A stretch of 64,000 bases of DNA from Trileptium ribeirensis (Eukaryota; Nematoda; Enoplea; Enoplida; Thoracostomopsidae), in the NCBI GenBank assembly GCA_030248225.1, contig JASANE010001626.1, forward strand, positions 48,841-112,840, in the 5' to 3' direction. Below the pieces are notes generated by a model that did not search any database, was not told the origin of the DNA, and saw nothing but the letters and a program-made list of their open reading frames with translations. Position numbers and translations under genes: made by a program. Positions 11,747 through 24,100 of this stretch are shown in pieces (the first letter of the stretch is position 1; each line of letters opens with the position of its first letter).

Positions 11747-11993
11747 CACCACCATAATATTTGTTTTAACGCGGTATAACATAACGAAGCATGAAGTTCG
11801 ATAATTATTATGAAGAGTCGATGCAATTTGTTTCTACTGAAGAGTGCGCCACTCTCCAGTTTTCGGTTAATCACAGTACGCTGCGAGCAATTTCCAAAAC
11901 CATACCCGCTACAGGAACAAATACTTGTACTATTTACGAACTTCAAGCTCAAAATGTTCCCAAGTTCAAGAATACGCCATCAAGTTTCAAAGA

Positions 11994-12175
11994 TTATTGC
12001 ATGCTCCCACTAAAAATAATTACTTCTACGCTATTCAGCCAAGTGTTTCCTTTGTAAAATTGCTCCAGTGACACACAAAGGCCTTCAGCGCAAACTTGAA
12101 CGGGAAACGAAATTGACGATAGCGCTTCATCGTACGCACGGCGAAATTGAATCAGCAACTCATCTTCGTCACCAT
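11994..12175 (-). CDS. Exon 13, probable last coding exon of the long minus-strand gene
   Basis: The acceptor is ATACTATGGTTTCAG, with phase 1 matching exon 12. The encoded DGDEDELLIQFRRAYDEALS, ISFPVQVCAEGLCVSLEQF and NTWLNSVEVIIFSGSMQ look like an acidic helix followed by beta strands, so this is folded sequence rather than linker. The frame stops at TAA (11994-11996). A donor at GAA|GTAATT, about 25 nt before the stop, could instead lead to another exon. An open frame on the opposite strand overlaps this end. Confidence 0.58.
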
Positions 12176-15100
12176 CTGAAACCATAGTATGAATTAGTGT
12201 CCCAATGAATAACTTAATAAAAAAGTTACATAAGCTATATCGACATAACCCACAAAATACTAATCAATGCCTAGACCATGTGAGAAGTAGTTTGAAGATC
12301 ATTTCAGGCTGGAAGCTTTTTGCGATTGGCATATTTACACTCGAACGCAAGCGCCGTATTGGTTTGCCCATATTCAACACCAACTCAGGCTGGCCCAGTG
12401 CAGTCGTCATCTAGGTCTGGCTAGTCCTAAGTAAAGGGGGGCGGTCGGGGGCCCCCGGCATTTTCGGCTGCCCCCCTCCCCCGCTCAAAGCCCGCTGCTC
12501 AGAAAAATAAACGTCTAAACGCGATAAAATCCGGCAAAAAAAATTGGCCCCTGGCAAAATCTGGCACCCCCTACAGGTGACCGGTTATAATTTGCGAGGT
12601 TTGGACTAGCCAATAGATAGCTAAAGTTTAGTTGAAAGATGGTAAAATTTTTGACTATTTTGTACGAAAACGAGATTCCTTATGCGCACATAGCGCAGCA
12701 CAAGGTGTATTTAAAATAATGATAGCAGCGCGTATAACGTGATAAATAAACGTATTAGCCCATCAAACACCTACAGTAGGAAAATCACTAATTCATCTAA
12801 AATTTAGAAATTTTTACATTTTTCGGTTTTTCAACTTGAAATCGAAATCGGCTGCTCCAAGAATTTCAGATTCAATACAAAAACATTTTCAGATTACTTA
12901 CAAAAAGATAACAAGCCAATTATAAAAATTTACAAATTTTCAGTTAATAATAATACTATCAAATTAATAGCATTAGCATAATAATGGACATAATTTTAAT
13001 GTTACAACTCCATTTCGTAATGAACGGCTACGGAATCGCTTAATACTTTTAAAAACTATTCATTCAAAACGATAAAGATAAACCAATTCGTTCAACCAGC
13101 TGACGCTGCTGTACACTTTACTGGTCCCACCGGTGACAAAGGTTATTCGTGACAGAAACGAGGAAACACAAATACAACACAGTAACGATGGCCATAAATT
13201 ACGTCTAGTAGTTATTTCAGGACAAGCAGCATTGTTAATAGCTGAACCATACGTCAGGAGATATCCATATTTAACGGTTAAAACAAGAAAATTTCTGACA
13301 ATTATTTTTACTTACGTCTCTATCGTAACGAAAATGTGTTTAAAGCTGTTGTGTACGCTCACACTCGACCATATTGAGAAATGTCATGAAGAACCTCTGC
13401 GGTTGAAAACACGCACATAGTCAGCGGGATCTAGACTCCACATTACCACCGTACGGACATATACGCTATGCCCCGAAATCCAAAATTAACAGACAAGCTG
13501 ACGCTCTATAACAACTGGCAGTGCGAATTGCGGAGCAGAAACCCAAAGAAACTGATGAATAGGAATTTGATAAGGCCAGGTTGGCTGCTGCCGAATACAA
13601 CGCTAATAACTGTGAGAGATTTGAGAAAGCTGCTAGAAAATAAAGTTAATTTGACGGTTTCCCGGGATGGCTTTGAGTGCCGCCTGATCTTAACAACTAA
13701 AAGACATGTAAGTTGGCAAATATTTTCATCATCCGCAAACTGTTCGTTGTTCCCTGCGCAGATACAGGCGGCACATGTGGCAGTCTCTGTGTTTTGTTCG
13801 GTGATGGTAATAAGACGGACGTTTGCAAAGGTTTTCGTCAGTAAGTGTAAAAAAACGGACGTAACAACGTTCGTTTATAAATGAACGTTACAACGTTCGT
13901 TTGAGTTTACGTTCGTTCATAAACAACCGCGAAAAAACCGTTCTAACATACGCTAATAATTTTGCTTACGTTTGCAACCTAACGTTTTATCGTGTTCATT
14001 TTTAAGCACTTATTTTTATCCGTGACTTGCATATTGGATGGAAGCTGCTCAGTTTTCAGTCAAAATATTTCTAATCAAAGCCTATACCGCTGTTTTGTGA
14101 GCCGCTCAATATTCACAAATTTAAGCATTGATGCTAGCGAACAACATATATTCGAGCCGTTTTGCCCGTGATCTGTTGTGCGGCCTTAAATGTGTCATTT
14201 GTAATAGGGCAAAATTATAAGTTGGTTAACATTTTAAAATTATCTAATTAACGTGCTGCTCGCGTCTGAAAAGTATGCCTCCAAATTAAAAACCCTACGT
14301 TTTCAACTAGAAGCTATATAGTCTTTATATTTTGAAATAGCAAAATTTTCCTGAACACGCTCAAATCCACGTTTGGCAGAAACGGCTTGAGGATAAAAAG
14401 TTAACTGGAGTTTCACGAAATAGCCACTAACGCTACAAAAATAACCACTTTGCCTCTCTGTGTTGCGCATAAATTATTCATCACTGATGTGATGGAGCTT
14501 TATTTCAATTTGACGCGTAATATTGGTGCAATTTGTCATAGTATCAATTGCTTTTGTGAGTAAAAATGAATGATTAATTATGATGTAATAACTTACGCAG
14601 CAAAGGCAAGAAACTAACCAAAATTCCAAATTTTGAGCGAGCTGGGACCAGCGTTCTTTTTATTTGTAGCGCGACATCTAAGGCCTGATCCTAACTTTAG
14701 TTGCTGGGAAACTGTGGATTGTTTGTTTTCCTGAGATATACCGTCCGCTGAGGTAGAAGCGTTACCGTGTAGTGTTTTGTTGCTGACTGCAGCGAGCGAT
14801 GACGAATCTAAACTTACAGACTATAAAAGAAACTGTGTAAACGTAACCTCTGTAGCCGGCCTCACGTGATCATGTTCACATCAGACGATTCTTCAACAAA
14901 TTTTCAAAACAAAAATTACGCTAATATTAACAATATGGCACGTGGTACATTATGCAATATCTCATTCATTTGGCTTTCAAAACGGCACGTGGAACAATAT
15001 TCAATATCCCATTCATTTGGCTTTATTAAATCTTTCTCCAACAAACAAATATTAAGTCATAAAATCTGGAAATCAACTTAAAAACCAAAAGTCACCACAA

Positions 15101-18100
15101 GGATTACGCTTCACATAAACCAAATTTTCCGGCAAATCGATTTTATTAGATAACCGTTTGGCAAACGCACCAGGGATTCCGGGTTGGGTCACGTCGGATA
15201 TTCTTTTCAACAGTGCTTGTTCAATTCATTATTATTTGGCTTCACATTCAATCGTTCTTCATATCAAATCAAGTAGGCATGTATTTGTATGAATGACTTT
15301 TTTTGAAACGCCCAAAATTTAGTTTTATGGTCCTGCTTCATTATTACACCACGGCTAATATGATACAAAACGACGATAGTTCTACAATTATTTTAGTTAA
15401 AGAAATCTAGGAAAAAGTTGGCGATTATATAGCTAATTTACGCCCTAAAAATTTAAACGAGGCTTAGTCAAGACAATACTTAATGACATAATGAATGTGC
15501 CGCCATAAAAACATAGCCAACCATCCTGACAATCCTTCGGGGGCGCTGATGGCACGACTGAACTAAAATATTGAGCTTGTGCACTCCAGCGAGAGTATTA
15601 TAATTATGTCAGTTAAAGAAATCTATGAACAGGTTGGCAATTATATAGCTAATTGACGTCCTAAAAATCCTCCCGAGGCTTAGTTAAGAAAATACTTAAT
15701 GACATAATGCATCTGCCGAAAGTAAAACATGACCAACCTTCCTGACAATCCTTCGCGGACGCTGATGTCACGGCTGAGCCTAAATTTTGAGCCTGTGAAC
15801 TCCGGCGAACGAGTGTCAGTGTTCGCGATGAAAACTGTCTATTAAATTTTTGGCTATCCATTTTGCCACCACCGGTTTGGTCTGCTTTGCCACTGAGTCG
15901 TGACGTTGTACGATCCGCTGACCGTCGATGGCCCTCGCGCATATTGTTGTGCACCGTATTTGAGTTCGACATGGTCGTGGTAGCTCGCGACGGCCCAAAT
16001 ACAGCAGATCCAGATAAACATGATACTGAAACAATAACAACGATAATTATTGCCTTATGCGTTTGCAACAAGAAATTAATATACATAATAATTTTTGCGA
16101 AGTTTCTCCTTATTTTATAAAGTATAACTATATAGCAGGGAATAACCGAAACCGTCCATTTACACCGGATCCGGGACCTGGTCTTCGAAATTTATATATA
16201 TAATAAAACAGATGAAGGAAGAAATGAAGGTATAGTGGATTTAAAATGCATTAAAAATGACTTTTACATTAAACTTATTGTATTGCGATGGCATTATTGC
16301 CTTTCTGAAACTTTAAAGAGACTTAGGCAGCTAATAATTTTTATTTATCGATCAATATGTCGATTTTTGGTCACCCAGAACAAAAAATGCCTTCCACTAT
16401 ACACCATTGCGTATACTGCGCCAAATTGAATGTGCGTACCACACGTGGAGCGTAGAATACACTTTCGCTCTGTCTCCAGTCGCCTCCCTTTACTACACAT
16501 ACGTTTGTTTCTGTATGAAACTTGAAATTATTAGTTTATAATATATATATTAATAGTTTATGATTCTAATAGAAGAAATAGATAGAAGATAATTTTCTGA
16601 TCAGTGGTCAGAGGCATTGTTAATGCTAGCGTTGGAGAAACATTGCCCGTCAGTTAGATGATAAATATGATTATTTTCTAATCAGAATGCTATGAATGAG
16701 ACAAACTGTGATGCTGCACGCACAGTTTCAACAAATACAGTTCATTGCCAAGAGAGCACTTTCTGGCTGCGTTGCAGAAAACGTTACTTTACTTCAATTT
16801 AGGCTGGTGCTTCTACTTCAATTCTATTTACCAAGTTTACAAGCGCACAGGCTCGTGCTTGACGCAATTTATGTTAGCAAAGCATACGCTAAGTACTTCT
16901 ATGTAAGCCATACTCTGTTACCGAGTTGGACCGGTTTAATTCGAATATACCCCACAGACTTATGAATGTGCAAATTAGCTGCTGCAAGCATCGACCTGGC
17001 ATTGATTTGTTAACAAACTCCTGCAAATTATTATGAAAAATTCCTTCTGAAATTATGTGCCCTACTTACGTTTCACATAGTAAACTGTTTAGTTAATCTT
17101 TTCTTTTGCTTGGTTATATTGGAGCTTGGTATGTTTGGATCACAGATGAAGCAAAAATGTGGAAAATTTCAAACCAGAATTCCGGTTCCGGTATGGTTTT
17201 TGCCCTTTGCCGGAACCGCAACCGTAACACGATTTTCGCCGGAACAGGAACCGAAATTCCGGTTACTCCCTGCTATATAGACTTTTCAGTTTCTCAAAAA
17301 CCTAAAAACAATTCGAAACTTTCACAGAAATGTTGTTAATGCGTCAATTGAATATGCCGGAGCCTGAAGATTTTGCACACGGTTCTATAAACGGGGACCA
17401 TCTATGTATACCGCACACTTCTTAACTCATTAGTTTCCACACAAGTAATTTTATTTACGTATGGCAAACGAAATATTTCTCACACAAGTAAGCAGTAATT
17501 GCTTATCCCTGACAAAAGTAAATATTCAGTAATACGCCTGAACATTAAATTACTTGTGTGGAAACTCATGAGATAAAGAATGTGCGGCATACATAGAAGC
17601 TAAGCGTTAATAGAACCATGTGCAAAATGTTCAGGCTCCGGTATATTCAGTTGACGCACTCCTTATCTCGCGAGTTTCCACAAAAGTAATTTTAATTATA
17701 GCAAACAAAATGTTACCGCGCAAGTAAGCAGTAATTGCGACTCCCTGACAAAAGTAAATGTTCAGTAATACGCCGGAACATTATCACTGTCAGAAAACCG
17801 AAACGCTGAAACTGCTCATAATGTCGGCGTCAAGGGCGGACGCAGAGGGATTCTTTAATCGGATTCCCTACAGAAACATGCATAGGTGGCCTCAGGTACG
17901 TCGGCTGAACGGGCTAAATGGTATCGGTATGGGTAGGCCATGAGAGTAATCATGCCTTATTCCAGAATGTTGTCATAAGAGTCACCCACCCTGCCCTAAA
18001 ATAGAAGGATCACCCACCCCCCCACTACGAAATTCTGGATCCGACACTGGGAGGCCATTACGAGACCAGAATAAGTGCTATTTTCAGATGGAATAAAAAT

Positions 18101-21100
18101 ACCCATTACACCAAACAGCTCTCCTCCTTGGGACCACAAATTGGGTATTCCTAAATTAGTTTATATTGATATTATATATTTTATTTGTATTATTTTGGCT
18201 TGCGATCTTAGTGGTTCTTTGGTATCAGTAGCTCATGTAGTGCAAACCACTGCGGTCCGTATGTTACAGTTAGGGATTTAGGAACATTAAAATCGTCATT
18301 GGTAGCATATCAAAATTTCCGTTACTGATACCATTAACTGAAATATTTATTACACAGTGGATTCTGTTTCTACTTCAGGTATTTTGACTTTCCAGACGAC
18401 AGCTAATATTTTATTTAAGAACTTAGTCGCAGGTAAAAGATTCCAGACAGAACTACAAACACTAAAATGCTTTCCAGAAACATTACTATTATTCTAAGCC
18501 TGCAACATCGATTTTCAAAATATCAGGCCAACCTACTTTAGCTGCGCTACATATACTACAAGTCTGTACTGGACCAAATAGAATGTTAATTTCATATATA
18601 AACGTTTCTCCATCAAGTTTCTTAAATCGTAGCTGTTTGAAATAACGCCCCTTTCAATGAATGTATTTTCATGAATACGACTGGGTGTTATACTCAAAAA
18701 CTAAATCCGAACAAGAGACATTAGCGATGGGCAGGTATATGGTTACCATATCCAGAAATACAGGTGACATTGTGACATAAATCGGATAGTCAGGATATCC
18801 GGACACCCGATCTCGCAGATAATATCTGATATCCTTGACCATCGCTAGACGCCATAAGCTATAATATTTCTAAGTCACGCAAAGCATTATCAACAATTCT
18901 TGCTAGGTACCATAGATACTATAGCCACAGCTAACTGTATCAAAATAGAGTTTTCACGTCGAAACATCTGCAGTCACGACATAGTTCGCTTAGTTTATAC
19001 ACAGTGATTTCCTCCACCCAGGTTGCTGTCAGCTTCCGTTAATGTAGCCCATTATAAAATACCTTCACTACATGTAGAAGTACCAGAACCAGAATTTCTC
19101 AGGATTATTCGGTGACGAATGGTCTCTGCAGTGCGTTGAACATGAGAATTTTGCTGCGATTCCGACGTGGAGACGTTACAAACTCCATCACCACTAATGT
19201 TGTTATCGTGGCTGTCGCTATAAATTTTTTCTTCAATCTGCAGACATATCATATCTTTGAGAGCGTCGACAATTGGCAGAAGCTTTTTGCGAAATTCAGG
19301 CTTGCGTGATGTTCTAGAACACGTCATGTTTACAGCGATGTATTTGTTGATGTTGAAACAGTTGTAAAACATTTATAACGCTAAAACCAGTTTTAAACAT
19401 TTATACAAGTTAGAAAAAATTCCTGACATGGGAATTGGAAAGGTACTACTGTGCAACCTTGTTCAATTTTTATGTTTGTTATAAATTGAAAAATACTTTT
19501 TCAGTCATAACAATACCCTTCGTTATTTCACTCACTAAATATCGACTAGGGTTTTGTCTCATGGCCAAGAAAGTGAATTCTGAGTGTATATAAAAGTTAG
19601 GAAAATACTTACATTTCGTTAAAGTCGAAGACTCAAATAGTGATATAGAGCTTTGCTTTCTGAACAAAATGAGCCCAATCTTAGCCGAATCGCTAAAGTG
19701 GTTGAGAAGATATGGCCAATTTGGTGTTTTCGGAGTCCCAAGGCCCATTTACCACCCATGTTACCCCAACCCTGCTCGACATGTGAAGTCAATAGCAATA
19801 TAGCTATATAGATCTTCGCTGCCTGAACAGAATGAGCCCAATCTCAGCCGAATCGCTCTGGATGCTAAAGAGATATAACTAATTTCGTATTTTCGGTGGT
19901 TCCAAAGATCCATTTTAACCCAAGCCTGCAGCGTCGTAGGTAACCTCGGCAACAACAACATCTACATAGCTTTATAGAACTAAACTTTCTGAACAAAATA
20001 GCCCAAATCCGGCCAGATAACACCGGTGGTTGTCAAAATATGACTCATAACGCATTTTGGTGGGATCCCTAGGGCCCTATCTAGGCCCTTTCGGACCTCC
20101 TTTTGAGGGGGAAGGTGTTGGAATCGGTTATTGCGTTTAACTAAAGGGCACAAATAGAGATTCCGAGCTTTCCAATGAGGTATCGCACGACCAGATCTGC
20201 CTATCAGAAGTTGAGTTATGCATGTCACATGAAAAAACCCTCAAACAGAATAACAAGCAAAACACTGAACCCCTTACGGTTTATTGCTAAAAGTATTCGT
20301 TCAAGCCCTTTCTTTTTTCGCTCACTCGAAAACAAGCAAGGCGCTGAACCCCCTTCTGACTTACTTTTCAATATTTTCGCTCACTATATAGATATGATAA
20401 AGAAGTTTTCATTCACTAAAATATTAAGAATAAGATGACCGTTAGTCCGAGCTAAAATATTGAACGTTCAGTCGGAAGGGGGTTCAGCGCTTTGCTTATT
20501 TTCGATATTTTATTCAGAGAAATAAGAAAGGGCTTCAGCGATTAGTTTGAACAATAAACCGTAACGGGTAGAGTATTTTGCTTGCTTTCATTACTTTATT
20601 GAGTGAAATAACAAAGGACATTGTTATGACTGAAAAAGCATTTTTTCAGTATATAACAAACTTATAAGAAATTTAACAAAGTTGCAATAACCAGGGTTCC
20701 CTTTTCCAATTCCCACTTCTAACCTGTGTTTTTTGAGATTTAGCGAAATACACAGGAGGACACGAATTCGAAACGATGAAGATCACTCAAACCCTGTAAA
20801 TCGTGAAAAATGAACAAAATCGATCCAAAGTGCCAAAAACGCGCAAGGTCATGTTGAACACGAGAATAGTTTTCCTCTTAGAATAAAAATTATTTTTGTT
20901 TAATTTGTGCCATTATACCCATACAGCTAACAAAAATATTTTGTTTAGTTGGCAAGATTTCGGTTCAAGCAAAATATAACGTCAAAAAACGAATTTGGAG
21001 TCAATTATGGGTAAAATTTGACCAGTTTTCGGGCCATAACTTGGCTCACCTTGGAATATCGAAAAACAAAGAAGTGCCGCACCAAGACTGGTTTAGGACC

Positions 21101-24100
21101 GCGACTGGTACCACATTTCAACACCATCAGACAATAACTTTGACAAAAGGAGATAACATCGTGCTTGATAAAAAACGAGAAAAAGAAAAATCTAGAGACT
21201 AATTTTTGAAATCTACGGTTTTTCGGTATCTCAGGAACCGGTGACTAGATCCGATCGTAATAGGTACCGTTCGACTCCTTTCCACGAGCACTATATCACC
21301 AAAATCAAACATGTAAACCTACTTGCTGGGTAACTAGGTCCAAAATACCTATTTGAAACCTGCTTCATAGTTACAGCACTATATGTAATGCCTTCTCGGG
21401 CAGCCTCGACGAACCAGGGGTTCATTGCTTCTCTCTGAGAAGTCACAATATAAATCTAAATTGAAATTTTACAGTCACACTACAGCCAGCTCAAGAAGTT
21501 TGCTGTGACTGCATAGCTAGTAATTACGTTGCCAAGGCAGCAGAAATTAACAACACAAGTTTATAGTATCAGACAAACAGTAAGTATTGCACTATAATTA
21601 TCATGTTGTGTGATTATTTATGCTTAACAGATAAATAGCACGTCAATTGGTCGTACTGCGGTATCAATGTATTTCGATAGTGTATTTTTAAGTAAATAGC
21701 ATTTAACACGTTTGTTTTAAGATCACCATCTAATATGTCTCACATCGGCGCAACGAACAGCATCCGCCAGAAATGACTGCTGCTCGCTTGATGATTGCTC
21801 ACAGCTCGAAATATCAACAGTGCCCGCTCTGTGTTCTTCTGAAGCGTACGTTATGTTATATGTTAAACCAAAATAAAACACAACCGGTTCTAAAACCAAA
21901 AGATACAAAATATTTCGATTCTGAGTGTAGTGGTTGAAACGAACGAAGCGTAGAATTCTTATAAGCCGTTTTTATAGTGGTGGTGGTGAAATTTGACAAT
22001 GTTTTTATGGGTTTTCTAGCCTGGTTCACATAGCTCAACTTTGGCTAGGCAAGTTGCAAGGTCATTTGAAAGCTTGAAACCTCTATATTACAAAAATCAC
22101 GTAATTGTGCAGATATCTGTTAGAGTAACTTTGTACAGCAAATAACCCTCTATAACATTGCTCTGCTAGACTGCACTTTTAGGAGCTTGGTTTGGGTCAA
22201 AATAAATTTTAATAGGCCCATGAGACCCAACATACACGAAAGCAACAATGTCCCTGTTTACTAGCTGTCCACTAGCTATTTACTGGCCTATCCACAGTAG
22301 GGGGTGGCTGGGGGGACCCCCGCACACTTTCCAAATCCCCCATATTCGTGAGATTTTCCCCCATGTCCGTTTCCCCCCACTCAGCCGAAACTCCCATGTT
22401 CAACTAATCCCAAAAATTTTTTATGTCTGAAAATTTATGTTTTTTGTTTGCAAATTGTTTTTTAAACATTAATTACCACTAGTGAGTGGTGAGAACAATC
22501 CTCCGAAGTCTGTTGTAGAAAGCACACACAAACAAAGCCTACACACAGTACGCAGGTGCAGCATTATATAAACCGTGAGTGATGAATCATAGTTACGCCC
22601 GCCTCTTTTGATAGCCAACGTATACAGTAGACAAAACATCATACACCGAGTACAAAAACAATGAACTAACAATTTAATAATTCAATAAAACCCTAAATTG
22701 ACCGTGAAAAGAACGTTAAAGAATTCAAACCGACACTTGAGAAAAATATCATTTTTAATACCAAGTATGAAGCAGAGTCTGTTGTAGAAAGCACACACAA
22801 ACAAAGCCTACACACAGTACGCAGGTGCAGCATTATATAAACCGTGAGTGATGAATCATAGTTACGCCCGCCTCTTTTGATAGCCAACGTATACAGTAGA
22901 CAAAACATCATACACCGAGTACAAAAACAATGAACTAACAATTTAATAATTCAATAAAACCCTAAATTGACCGTGAAAAGAACGTTAAAGAATTCAAACC
23001 GACACTTGAGAAAAATCTCATTTTTAATACCAAGTATGAAGCAGACGTGTGAAAAATATTTGCACACAATATTTTTGACACTCGCAATGAGCTTGTTGGC
23101 CCAGAAAACCCCATATAAGACACTAAAAGCAACAAAAACACACATTTAGGTGCATTTCCCACGACTTTTCACCAAATATGAAATTTGGCGCCAACTATAA
23201 GCTTATAGACTCCAGATTGGGAAGTAGTTGAAAAACTTGTTATGTATCATTGGAACGCTCTGGTAAAGCTACATGGAATAGGCCTATTAGTTTGCGGATA
23301 TCTCGTTTATTTATCGAGAAAAGTCGCAAAAACTGGAGGGGTGCCCGAAAAATGGGCCAAAATGACGTCATTTTGCCCCATAACTTTTCCTACGGGAAAA
23401 ATTCAAAAATCGGGTTCCGTAACTACACCTAAATCGACCATTGCGGTTCGAATGAGTTATCTTGCATCAATATCCGCCCAACCGTGATCGAGATCCAGGT
23501 GCGACAGACACACACAGACAGGACCTCCTGAACCCCCCTCCAGAGCCAAAAATTGAAAATTCTCGTTCCACTCGCTCGCTCATTCCACTCGAATTCAACT
23601 ATTCATAATATCACCCACTTTTAATTTCCCCCCGCGAATGAACATGGGGGCCCCCGAAGTTCCCCCCACTTTTCGGAGGGCTGTGGACAGGCCAGATTTA
23701 AGTATGTTTTGGTCTTATTTTGTAAAGCGTTTCATCTTCTATGTAGCTGCAAATGGTATGCTACATAGTATTGTTATTTCACCTGTAGGGTTGGGCAAAA
23801 ATGAGCCCACGAGATCCAAAGTTCACGAGAACTAGTAATGCCTCGGCAACCACAAGAGTTATGTAAGTGTTGTTAGTTTCGTTTTGTAGAGCAATACATC
23901 CTCTATTATATCTGGACATCGTATGCTGTGCGATTGTGATTATTACGCTGTACGAGACTGGGCCAATATGTGTTTTTGACTGGGTATATGTGACCAAAAA
24001 TTCATTAAAACGATAGACGCTCCATGTAGATGCACATTATGAGTCCTTAAATACTCAATAAGCGAATATCCCCAATTACTCAAGCAGCATGGATGATACT

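Noticed and set aside
12205..12430. Plus-strand exon candidates around 12.3 kb
   Set aside because: Two frames are open after a possible acceptor and neither is favoured; no partner exon is visible.
13464..13643. Use of a variant genetic code (TAA/TAG read as Gln)
   Set aside because: Other exons in the window end cleanly at such stops, and only this relic would need it.
15816..16120. Alternative frames on both strands over exon 12
   Set aside because: Neither fits splice phase with the neighbouring exons.
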